Positions 42,299 to 52,750 of a stretch of DNA of 64,000 nucleotides are shown here, in pieces. Source of the stretch: Phlebopus portentosus (taxonomy: Eukaryota > Basidiomycota > Agaricomycetes > Boletales > Boletinellaceae); the NCBI GenBank assembly GCA_037892935.1, contig JAYXKI010000007.1:1426001-1490000 (forward strand), given 5' to 3'. How positions within the stretch are numbered: the stretch's first letter is position 1; every line of letters begins with the position of its first letter. Below the pieces are notes generated by a model. That model was not told the origin of the DNA, did not search any database, and was given only the letters and a program-made list of their open reading frames with translations. A program made the translations under genes and the position numbers.

Positions 42299-42848
42299 TC
42301 TCAGTTAGCTGTTATCCCGATCTCTTGGAATATGTTGATCAAATCCCTGGCTTTGAAGGCAAAAAAGATCATTTTTTCTATGTATTGAAGTTCGAACATT
42401 GCTCGCCGTGCAGAGTCGACATTTTCCTCTTCGACAATTTGATGACGCCTCGGCGACAGTTCAATATCTGTATCCTGACATCAGAAGGACGTATTTCAAA
42501 CCCTTAGCCCTCTATCGCCAGCTGGTAGAAACTCCACGCCTGATTCTGCACGACCTCCGAAGCTTCGGAATGGGAGACTATATCCAGGCTGCGAATATCT
42601 TGCATAACTACCTCAGGGACGGCAATGCGATTTACTTCACGAATTTCTTCGATATCTACCTTGGTTCCATCGGAGAGGTTCAGGACCACCTCTGCACCTT
42701 CTTCATACTAGGGACCTCGCTGTCGGCATTCGCGATGACTGGACTTTTCGCCGTCAACGAGATATCGGGCTTCATATCTACAGATTTGGAGAAGACGGCG
42801 GGCTTGATCGTGTGGAGCTTCCTTGATTCACGGAAACCCGTGATGTAG
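42299..42848 (+). pseudogene. F-box family fragment E (C-terminal half)
   Basis: From about 42370 the sequence is a close relative of 13055-13597 of copy C. It shares the segments FFYVLKFEHCSPCRVDI, RQLVETPRLILHDL and ILGTSLSAFAMTGLFA. A frame change occurs near 42420, and about 66 bases present in copy C are missing before ILGTSL. No F-box exon precedes it. Homology continues downstream through the spacer into copy F, matching the spacer between C and D. Confidence 0.65.
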
Positions 42849-43246
42849 TCTTGCATCTTGCATCCGTCTCATCCAAATTTTTGTAGGAAACGAATCAGGT
42901 CAGAACCGCGAGATGATCTAGTACCATCTTGCCTGACGAAGTACTGGTGCAGAGTATAAGAGTACTAATGCCCTGATTTGCTCGTCTATTTTTGTTTTGT
43001 ATGAAGTGAATCTGTTTGTACGTGAGTCACGTTATATGGCCAATGCCTTTTTTACTTGCTCAAGGCCGCGTCCCCATTCCGTTAATCCATGTACTACTCT
43101 ACTGTCATGTGTGGGAACTTCATCAGATAAACTATAACGCTTACGTAAATGGTTTCAACAGTTCTTACTCTCGTCTCGCCATTACACATCTCTTTCGTTC
43201 TTCCACGACATTCCACCATTGACTGACGAGCGCTTCATGTTTACCA

Positions 43247-44857
43247 ACGGGAATACTTCATGTACCTAAGGATGCTCTTATAAACCTGCTCCGTTTCTTG
43301 CACTCAAAGGATCTATTTGCTTTGGAATTGGTGAGTACAAAAATTGTAAACTGACGTACAAGCATTTGATGCCTGCTATCCATTTTCCTCATCCTTAGAC
43401 ATGTTCTTACTTGAGAAACGCAACGGAATCTCGTTGGATATGGCTCCTTGAGTTGCAACGGCTTGCCGGTATGACATGCCTGCCTACTTTACCTCCGTAC
43501 GTTGATATCAAAAGCCTTGACCATACTGCGATGCGTTCGCTGGTCGTAGCCGCTCTTCGACAACTGAAAGTATATAAATACATCAAATATACCGGAACTC
43601 CTAAATACCTTCAAAAATTTCACGATCTGGCTGGATAGCCCGTCAGAGTCACCACGACCACTCAGCAATCGAAAAAAGCTCTTTTATCGTCTTCTCCCAT
43701 CATCGTACATTTTGATCGTTACCGACTCTGTCCTTTTGGAGGTATTTAGCGTTTTAGAGGATACTCGCATTTGGAGTTACTTTCCTTCGGACAACGGGGA
43801 GACGGATAAACTTTCTGCGTTCGCGTTTGAAGAGTTGACCAAGACCTCATTCCGACTGATCTTGGTCACTCAGATTGGTCCAGACACACTGTCAGTATCA
43901 ATTACACTCTTACTGCACCCTTTGCGAGCACCTCTCAAAAAGCCTTTTCATCCAAGATCCCTTCAGAAATGCTTCGAAATGACACAAAGGAAATTCAGCT
44001 TATCACTTCGGACGAGGTTACTGTTTCCGGATCAAATATTCGTTGTGCCTGCATCTGTGGTGATTTCGTGGTTTTGAATTTGGACCAATGTCTGATTGTC
44101 CGGAACTGGAAAGACAAGAAAGTGACTGAGATCATCCTAGTACGATTAGCTCAATGAAAAAGTCAAGTGGAAACGAATTGCTGGCTGCAAGTCTTGCACT
44201 GCATTTCAGGACGTCGATGTGCGACTCTTCGACCTCCAAATGGTTCGCGGGCATCTCCTTCATGTGATGAATTCTCGATCAAGGTGTCATCAATCTGATG
44301 ACTCTGCATCGCTTCTATCCTACGCGGATGTCAGGAGTTATCATACGAACACAACATGAATGCCACCTGGATGGTCGGTCCACCAAGGCTTATTCTGTAC
44401 GATCTCCAGCATCTCGGATTTTCGAAAGACATCAAATGCACCTTTATTAACGGGTCATGTTCTACTCCGGGATTAGAGGACTGGTTCCAACTGCAATTAT
44501 CTTCCGTCTAGGTGCTCTGGGGGACTCCCTGAATATGCCCTCACCATCCCGTCTTACGAGAACGACTCGGCCTATTTTGAGCGATCCATTTCTGCGAGCA
44601 GCATTCTGGTGCCGTCACTTTCCGGCTGTGTCGTCCACGATAATCAAGGTGTCTGCCCGGACTTCCGGACTTTCAGGCTAAGAGCAACCAACCAAGGGTT
44701 CTTTGTGGGATTCGACGACAGTGGAGAATTGTACAAAGCCAACTTTCCCGCATTGACCGAAGATTTCGACATGGTAGTAGAATTCGACTCCGGTGCCCTC
44801 ATCCAGTCGTTTACCGACGCACATATACGACGCGTAGTAACCCATCAATTCTTTTGA
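43247..44857 (+). pseudogene. F-box family gene F, start codon lost
   Basis: The F-box exon is preserved (VPKDALINLLRFLHSKDLFALEL, ending at GTGAGT). However, the position of the start codon used in copy D (ATGGGC) reads ACGGGA. The second exon is the best preserved of the family (TCSYLRNATESRWIWLLELQ), then a TAG at about 43635 and further frame changes follow. The C-terminal frame 44609-44857 (FRLRATNQGFFVGFDDSGEL) is intact and matches the end of copy B. Confidence 0.65.
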
Positions 44858-45544
44858 TTCATTGTAAAGAAATCTTTGATCTCTGGTAAAGAAGACATAG
44901 TCCATCGTATCCTTGAACGGAACTGGTATGGACGGAATGAGACTTCGTATCCTCGGAATCGAATAACGCTTTTTGCATCATTGCATCACGGAGTCTGATC
45001 AGGTAGTGCGAGATGTAAAATAGTAATAAAGACTTCTTCAGACATTGACAATCTCAATTTCTTTCCTGATCTAAACTAACGGGCTATAGAGCTAGGTATA
45101 AGGCGAAGCTTATTGATCACAGTGGAAGCGGCTACCAAACCGGCCTTGCGGAATTCCTTGCTGAATTCTTTGCTGTTAAGCTTTTGTTACCCACGAGGTT
45201 GTCTCTCGTTGCTCTACCGGAACCAACGTCTGTCCTCAATCACCTCACCAAGACGCTGCAACAACCAGCATAGAGCATGTCTCATGTGGTATTTGATATG
45301 ATAAACCAACACTCAGTGTATCCGCTAGCGGATTATCTTTGGAGGATACTGTATGCCCTCCTAGATTGCCTTTCGTCGGTCATGAGTTTTTTTTTTTCGC
45401 TCACAGTCAAGAAGACAACGTGCGATTCACTGTATTCCCGCTAGAAGGCGGTCAATCCTGAGAACAAGTTCTCTGCAATACACAAGATACAATATCTAGT
45501 AAGCGAGAACTGGTATCTTGCATCTGCACCGTGGCTTCTGTACC
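44858..45544. other. No gene seen
   Basis: No supported coding region. There are a poly-T run near 45390 and short frames only. The minus-strand gene that follows ends at 45545, so part of this is its 3' region. Confidence 0.4.
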
Positions 45545-46183
45545 TTAATGGTTGACTTCCTCCAGGCGTGCCCTTGCGGCGTTAAGTAGAACCTGGGCTG
45601 CCTCGGAGCTGTTTGAAGTATGAATATCAATGAAGACGATTGGGTGACCGACACTATTGGGACGTATGAAACCTTGAGGGTCTCTCAGACCCACGGCGAC
45701 TGCACCTTCGCACCCTCGGACAATACTGTTTTAAAGAACGGGTCAGCTAGCACGAGAATTTATGATGTTTGAAAAAATGACATACTGTTGCAAGGCTCTT
45801 TTATCGGTCACTCCCCTCAGCGCTGACCTGAACACACCGTCGCCATGCTGAAGACTGAAGAATACTCCATCTGTAATCATGCGTGCTATCTCAACGTAAC
45901 CATGAAATGTCTGCGCGTTGCTGACGCGCACAGTGCAATTCGAAATGTTCCATGAGGCTACGGGCAGACCATAATCTTCTGCACGCGCGTAGCTCTGCAA
46001 CGCTCGTGAGTGCTGTCCTGTCTCGCGACTACGGTAAACTTTGTAGACATAGTTTCCTTGTCTATAGACAGCATATGCCTCGCGGCTCCGTGAAAGTATT
46101 TGCTGAGGTGTGAATGTTAAGTCGTGAGGTCTTCCGCCCCTAGTAATAGTCAGTTGTACATTGCTGTTCTCTGGATTTGCCAT
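45545..46183 (-). CDS. Unidentified 192-residue protein
   Basis: Two exons (46183-45786 and 45725-45545) with a 60-nt intron (donor GTATGT, acceptor AAAACAG) join in exact phase. No signal peptide or membrane segment is present. The N-terminal half contains QGNYVYKVYRSRETG followed by a helical segment. The second half contains GLRDPQGFIRP and HPIVFIDIHTS. The order of a Lys-bearing strand (YVYKVY) followed later by a DPQGF sequence is faintly reminiscent of a reduced kinase fold, but key loops are missing and I do not assign it. Upstream sequence (46184-46260) is compact and could be the promoter. Confidence 0.55.
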
Positions 46184-47649
46184 CGATGCGGATATAATCA
46201 GTCGTGAGGAAGTTGAAGGATGAGGGTCCGCCAGTTCAGTGTTCTCCCCCTTTTATAGGCAGAAGTATCTTCCGCCAAAGGATCTCAGTCATTCGTTTGC
46301 AAAGTCAAGAGAGAACGTGAAACAGTCAATGAAGTTTCTCAAGGAAAGAATTGGCAAAGGACGTGATGAACTCGATGCGATAATTCTATTCTGAACACGT
46401 TGGAACAGTTTCAGGAGAGCATTATCGTCGCAAAGCACCAAGGCGCAGTAGCAGTCGGCAATGGACCGCAAGCAATATTCGTCTCATTTCTAAAAATAGT
46501 CGTGCAGACAGAATGACTATTTCAAATTGATCAAAGGAGCTATCGGCTCGTTTCTGTCTGGACCGTCTTTGGCCACATTGAGCGCCTGCAAAGATGTCCA
46601 ACGGAGTTTCCAGACATGGAAAATAGCCCGTTGATCTTGACTTTGTTATTAACGCTGCATTAATTGAGCTGCTTGATTCAGCGAGGCTAGCAGAAGTAAG
46701 ACACTAATTCCACTTTCGAGGCTATTATCAGCCTTGTCGGAATGTCCCAAGGTAGCTATTTTAGGCAAACAGCAAAGATATGTCATCCCGGCCTTTCGCG
46801 ACCAGACCGCCTCATAGCACCTGAATGGATCCTAAGTGTTGACCTGAGTACTGGTACATTTCCCGGACAGCCTAGGAAAACGGACGAGGCGAGGACTTGA
46901 GTATACTGAATAGTAATCGACCCGTATATGTGGGTTTAACCTACCGCACAGTACATTGGATGATAGAAGTGGAGCATCTTGGTTGGGAGAACTCCTTAAA
47001 GTGTCTAGATGTCTCGTGCAATTCAATTAGAACTTTGAATCATTGGTACACGCGATTATTTGTACACCATGATAGATCTTGACCCTCTTGGACATGAGCT
47101 CTTGAGCCTTTCGGTTGGGTACGTGCTCTGATTCCCGATAGAAGATGAACCAGACTGAAGATGGTTCCATATGCCGCTGACTCTGTCTTAGAGAGCTCAT
47201 CGCAAGATCAGAACGACTGACTGTGACGAGATGGTCTTCGTCCGTCACGTACTGGTGAGGTGTTCGCCTGAGTCAGACGCGTTCGACGGGTTGGTCCGAA
47301 CGGTCCGTCCGAACGGTCCCGTCAACCTCACTTGAGATACTAAATTATCGTCCTTTGTACACCTCTTTGATTGCATTGTCGATTACTAACCATTGCTACA
47401 GTGGCGGAAACTGAGAGATGCAAGAGATCAAAACACTCGTGGCGTTCAGCGCTCACGCTGGAGATGGCATTGTACGGAAGCAAACCAAACCAGCAATAAA
47501 CGGGAATGTGCGGTCGCGTCTCACGTCCCACGGTCGCTTAGTCAGCACTAGAGGAACGATATAAATTCCTCCTCGTCGCTTATTACAGTGCACACTGTTC
47601 TGTCCCTCTCGTCTGACACAACGCACTTTATCTCGATACCGCACCCATC
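46184..47649. other. No gene seen
   Basis: Only short, unrelated open frames. A direct repeat GGTCCG(T)CCGAACGGTCC lies near 47293-47325. Otherwise I see nothing to annotate. Confidence 0.4.
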
Positions 47650-48059
47650 ATGAGTTTTGAAGAGCCTCCTAAGTCTAGGATTACTGTCCACAAAGCGTTC
47701 AGGGATTTTGGCGGATTTGAAATGGTTACGGCCGATGAGGTGCGCGCCATGATTGCGAAACGGGTTCTGGTCAGCATTAATGCCTTCCATAGAATGTGAA
47801 ACAAGGCGTTTGCTACGCACGCAAGAAAATTTCCCATTCCAGGACCTCTGCCGATGACTTGTGGGTTTCTCTCTATAGCCTGTGTGCCTCCAAGTGCTTG
47901 ATCGAGTTTCAATTTTTCAATAGGCATAAATTCATGGAGAACTTCGTGGACGCGGAAAGCGCCGTTGTTTTATCCAAGTTTACCGATGCGAAGGGTGAGG
48001 GTTGGAAGTTCATATACATGAAGGTTGATGATGTGCCATCGAAGTATAAGTTGAAATAA
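47650..48059 (+). CDS. Small protein of unknown function
   Basis: Two exons (47650-47739, 47793-48059) with a 53-nt intron (donor GTGCGC, acceptor TCCATAG) give 118 residues in phase. The N-terminus is MSFEEPPKSRITVHKAFRDF. The C-terminal half is hydrophilic and alternates aromatic and charged residues (FQFFNRHKFMENF, GWKFIYMKVDDV). No domain is recognised. Unspliced, the frame stops at 47798, so the model depends on the intron. It lies tail to tail with MAK5, 203 bases apart. Confidence 0.45.
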
Positions 48060-48262
48060 GTGAAGATAGTGATAGCAGTCTTCGGTCTGGATAGTGCTTG
48101 TCCCCTGTTCTAATTCGATGCATAATGTGATTCAGCCTTAGATGCACCGTAACAATCTCAACTATTTTCTTGGCCCTTGCTAATAGGTAAATTGTCGTAG
48201 AGCGAAGCTCTCCGATGACAATGGGATCAGCTATCAGACCCGATCCGCTCCTCTTGAGCCTC

Positions 48263-50730
48263 TCACTTTGCGAAATTCCTTTCGGTCGAGCTTTTGACAC
48301 CCATGAGATCACTTCTCGCATCACCTCGCTTGTACCCTAACATTTTGTCCGCTCCTGCCCCCGTAAGCACCACGTTATAAGCAATGAACAAGAATATCAG
48401 CACACCATTTGAATTCAGCAGCTCCGGCACTACGCTGCGTGCGCCAGACGTGATATACTTCTTTATCACGCCTTTCGCAACGAGCGGTCGAGAAAGGAGG
48501 TCCTTGAGCTCGGTCTTCAAAGCTTGAACTTGCTGCTTCTCCTTACTTTCATTCCGTCTCTTAGAAGGCGCGTCTTCATCTAGTATGCTGATGCTATACG
48601 TCAGCATATGGTTGGTGTCGATGATAGGAGTTACATACCTCGCGTCTAAGTCGGAGTCGAGCTCGATTTCCATGGCCTCGGCAGCCTGCTTAAGCCAATT
48701 CCTTTCATGCTTCTCCTTCTTGACCTTGTGTGTTGCGGCATCAATCCGCTTGGCGAGCTGCACGCGTTCCTTGAGATTGTCGAGGAGATCAAGCTCGATT
48801 GGCATATGAGGAATTTCGTTCTCGCCCACTTGCTTCCCATCAGCTGGTCTTGTTTGCTCAAAGTTCCCATATAAAAGACATACCTCTATCCAAGCTGGCA
48901 AGCAACGCACGAAGAATGCGGCGTTCGTCTGGGGCGCACATGATGAGACTGAACCCAGAACGGGAAGCGCGTGCCGTGCGACCATTACGGTGGATATAAA
49001 CGTCTGCGGACCGTGGAATCTGATAGTGAATGACGTGGTCAACTGAAGGAATGTCAAGTCCTCGAGCGGCTACGTCCGTTGCGATGAGAATCGAGTTGGG
49101 GGTAGATTTGAAGCGGTCCAGATTCTTGAGCCGCTGGCGTTGTTGAAGTTGCGAATGGAGCGGATATGCATGGAGCTGTAAGAGTTCGCAAAGCGGAAGC
49201 AATCGTCGGATGCCATCAATCGAGGAAACAAAGACCAGCGAACGCCCTGGATATCGTAATAAGAAATAATACAGATATACGTCCTGAGCAAGGAATGTTA
49301 GATCAGAGCTGAGAATTTGGTACTAATGGAACCTCACTTTATCAGCGCCTAGGCATTCAACTTGACTCTCCTGAAGTGTCGATACAACCCCGCCTTTCGG
49401 ACTCAAGTCAATCATCTCTGGCTCGGGATCTCGGAAATCCAGTTTCGACACCAATTCGTCGAGTGTAGAGATAGGCTTTCCACCCTTACTTTTTAGTTTG
49501 CTCGGGGTCCGCTTCCTCCTTTTCAAGTTTTGCTGAAGATTGCGACTGAGTGTCGCAGAGAATATGAACGTCTGAAATGGATCGTCTTGTTGCTTTAACT
49601 CATTATCCTCGCGCACTCCCTCGATCTCGGTCAAAGACGCCTCATCGGTTTGAGTAGTCCTCATCTGCCGCGTTGTAAGTCGCACGATATTATCTAGCTC
49701 AACGAAATGACCCGTCTCAATCATTCGGTCCGCTTCGTCGAGGACGAGGAAGCGAAGACTTTTGATCTGCTGCGAGAGCGAGTCATTCTCTTCAATGAGC
49801 TCCCATAAACGACCAGGAGTCGCCACCAATATGTCTACACCTCGTTCAACTACGCGTAACTGCTTCTGGACGGCCATACCGCCTACAATGGTTCCGATTC
49901 GCACCGCTCGGTGTCGCTTTCCGCTCTCTTTTTCAGGATCAGCAATGCAAGCATTCAGATGAGACGCAACTTGCAGAGCAAGTTCCCGTGTTGGCGCGAT
50001 AATGAGAGCCTGTAAAGTCCGAGCGTTGCTTGATCGCTTCTGTTCCAGGAGGTATTGCAGAATTGGAAGACCATAGGCGAGAGTTTTCCCAGAGCCCTAG
50101 ATAACGGTCAGGGTCGTAAGTGATAAGACGATGATTAAAAACCATACAGTCTCTGCGACTCCAATGACATCCTTGCCTTTCAAAGCAGGGGGTAGAGACT
50201 TCTTCTGGATGGGAGTAGGGGAGAGAAAGTCCTGTCGATGCAATGCAGAACACAGACGGGGGTGCAGGCCAAACTCTGACCATTCAGGTAGTAATGATAC
50301 TAAGGACTCTTAAGCACGAATCGCAAGCACAACTAGAGCGAGAAAACTCACTGTCGAATGTTTCCTCAACCTCTTTTTCTTCATCTTCGTCATGTCCCGC
50401 GCTCGTTTCCGCCTGCGTCTCCCTCTCGTCTGTTGCCGTCTCCCGGACCTGTGGAAGTTATGCTGCCTGCACGAGTCCGTAGCAAGATCATACACATACC
50501 TTGAACCTTGCAGTCCTCCCATGCTCTGTTTCTTCGTAAATAACCTCCACATCTTCAACCTCCTCAAGTTCTAGGATACCGTCATCCCCTTCAAAGCCTG
50601 ATATGTCGGGCCGAGAGACGCTTCTCCATGGCAAGTCTTCCACTGATTTCACGTCTCTTTTTAGCCTCTTTCTTGAGCTTGATGTGCTTTGTGATGGCCG
50701 CCTTCTCTTTGATGTGTTCCTTTGAGACAT
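48263..50730 (-). CDS. MAK5: DEAD-box ATP-dependent RNA helicase MAK5 (DDX24 family)
   Basis: Eight exons (50730-50500, 50448-50352, 50299-50148, 50096-49338, 49283-48884, 48843-48639, 48587-48406, 48354-48263) join in exact phase to 705 residues. The start is MSQRNTSK at 50730, since no ATG lies upstream in frame. The N-terminal [11 protein letters not shown] and [22 protein letters not shown] are typical of Mak5. Helicase motifs in order: Q motif ([16 protein letters not shown]), motif I AETGSGKT split by an intron, [20 protein letters not shown] in [11 protein letters not shown] in FSATLSR, RGLDIP, and HRNGRTARA in place of HRIGRTGR. It acts in the nucleolus in 60S ribosome biogenesis. The C-terminal tail ends LMGVKSSTE. 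One modelled intron is only 40 nt, so that junction (48844-48883) is the least certain. Confidence 0.9.
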
Positions 50731-50813
50731 CAAGACGTTTATGGGTGTCCCGTCGAACAAGACCGCGAAAAAATAAATGTTCGACGGAGCACGTGATGAT
50801 CTACATAAGACGC

Positions 50814-51126
50814 CACTACGGGCAATTTAGTATTTTACATCGGATGATAAATGGATTGATATGTAATTTGATATTTTCAATATCATTCAATATCATTATG
50901 CATATCCTCATTAGGGATATTTTGAATATCATCGAAGTATTTAGAATATCATCAAAGCAGATATTCTGATTGACCAATCGGGATAATTTTTAGGGATATC
51001 TGCTTCGATGATATTCTAAATATCCCTAATGAGGATATGCATAATGATATTGAATGATATTGAAAATATCAAATTACATATCAATCCATTTATCATCCGA
51101 TGTAAAATACTAAATTGCCCGTAGTG
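50814..51126. mobile_element. CACTA-type foldback MITE
   Basis: A 313-bp element has perfect terminal inverted repeats of about 115 bp (50814-50929 and 51011-51126) that start CACTACGGGC. It is flanked by the 3-bp duplication CGC (50811-50813 and 51127-51129). TIRs starting CACTA and 3-bp duplications are the marks of the CACTA/EnSpm superfamily. It encodes nothing. It sits 84 bases upstream of the MAK5 start codon, so it occupies that gene's promoter region. Confidence 0.85.
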
Positions 51127-51897
51127 CGCGTAGATAAGAAAATCTGTTATATAATGGGAGAAAAATAATTGGTGGTGGGGAAAAAAGGTACTTTGAAACT
51201 GGGAAACGACCCAGGTGCGCGGATAAAAAACCCCTAAGGTGGTTTGAAGATGGTTTCGAAGAAACGGGCGCGTAGACCAGTAGTAGGACGCTCGGCACTT
51301 GTTTGAAAAAATAATGCACCACCACCAACACAGAAAACTATACAACATCCTCATTCTTACATGTCACGAACGGACCTGACACTTAGTGTCGTCGGATAAA
51401 AATCTGCGTGGATTCAAGACTCCTGTGGGTCGCTGTAAGGCAATGGCTTCGATTTAAAATTTGAAGATGTCTTTCCTTTCCATATCACACACAACTGCAT
51501 TTGTAAGTAATACAATACATGGAATCTTCTACAGTACAGTCAGATGCAGTAAGAAGTACTTACGAGCATGATCTTCTTGAGCATGCTCGTTCCATGCTGG
51601 CGAAGATGTGTTCCGCATCGTCGAGTCCGAGCTTTGAAGCGGACTTTGGGAATTGGGACGTGAGATCCGGAGAAAAGCTTGGAACGCGACGACGCTCGAG
51701 CATGTTGCAAAGATGTAATGTTTTGAAGATGATTACTTCATATAAATTATAAATCAAGTTGCGTTCACGTGAGTGAAGACCGCAAGACTCGGACGTAGAG
51801 TAGATGCGCAACAGTAGTACCTTGACCGACCAGGAACCATTACCAAATTTGCGATCCACTCAAGGACATTACTTAACTATTCACCCCGGCTATTTTG

Positions 51898-52750
51898 ATG
51901 GGTATCGTTGTCTGCGAACTCTGTGGCAAAGGCTTCAAGGGGATTAGAGGTCTCTCAGTTCACCAGCACAAATGCCCCAAAAAACACCTCGCAAGCATCC
52001 TCAGGCAAGGATTTGTAAGGCGGTTTAAAGCAGCCAGTGAAGCCAGACGAAGGCTAGGGCTCCGACCGTATCCGTATACGGGTACGGCCGCATAAAAAAG
52101 GTTTCATACGGATACGGGCGTATACAGTATATATGCCCGTATTTACGGCACACCAGGCCGTGATACGGATACGGACGGCCTGTATACGGGGAATACGCCG
52201 TATACGCCGTATACGGCAGTTACAGGGTAGAAATTGTGGAATAGAAATAAAATGAGTCAAACATGCTCATTTCTAGTTACCTAGAACTTACATGTTGCAA
52301 ATACCACACCTTCGAATTGTTCACCCCTGCCGGGAAGGGCGCACAGACAAATTCGATGGGCCATGATAGAAAGGAGATGCGTGGGAACAGTACCATATTG
52401 ATTCCGGCACTCCCTTCCTCGGTTTGGTAACCTAGGAATATAGTTTTCAAATCAGTAATCCACCTAAATGACCAAAACTGGTATGAATATGCTTAATTCT
52501 GTGCTACCGGGAGGCTCGAGACCTTGGCCCCCGTATACGGCATATAAGCTGTAAACGTCAAATGTTCAGCCTTTTGTATATGGGTACGGCCGTATTTATA
52601 CGGCCCGTATATTTTGCTCTTAATGGGTCATACGGATACGGTCGTATCCGTATACGGACAGCCTGTATATGGGTTATACGCATATGGTCGGAGCCCTAAC
52701 GAAGGCTCGAACTGAAAGGTGCGCTGACTAAATACACATCCATCCTCTAA
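51898..52750 (+). pseudogene. C2HC zinc-finger ORF split by a hAT MITE
   Basis: The frame starts at ATG 51898 and encodes CELCGKGFKGIRGLSVHQHKC, a single C2H2/C2HC-type finger. This kind of finger occurs at the N-terminus of several fungal transposon-derived proteins. A 644-bp hAT element (52055-52698) with 8-bp target duplication interrupts it. Without the insert, the frame would continue from ...EARRRL into ELKGALTKYTSIL and stop at 52750. The protein would be about 67 residues, so it may be a fragment of a larger gene. Confidence 0.5.
52055..52698. mobile_element. hAT-type MITE with palindromic subterminal array
   Basis: The 644-bp element begins TAGGGCTCCGACC and ends GGTCGGAGCCCTA, with 8-bp target duplications ACGAAGGC (52047-52054 and 52699-52706). 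TIR start, length of duplication and lack of coding sequence fit a non-autonomous hAT element. Both ends carry many copies of the palindrome CGTATACGG and variants (CCGTATCCG, CGTATATG), probably transposase-binding sites. Confidence 0.88.

Noticed and set aside
50628..51354. Open frames on both strands near 50.6-51.3 kb encoding similar sequences
   Set aside because: They are translations of the inverted-repeat arms of the MITE and of the antisense of MAK5 exon 1.
51519..51752. 77-codon ATG frame before the zinc-finger ORF
   Set aside because: Low-complexity, no domain, no exon that continues it; could be a fragment but I cannot support it.
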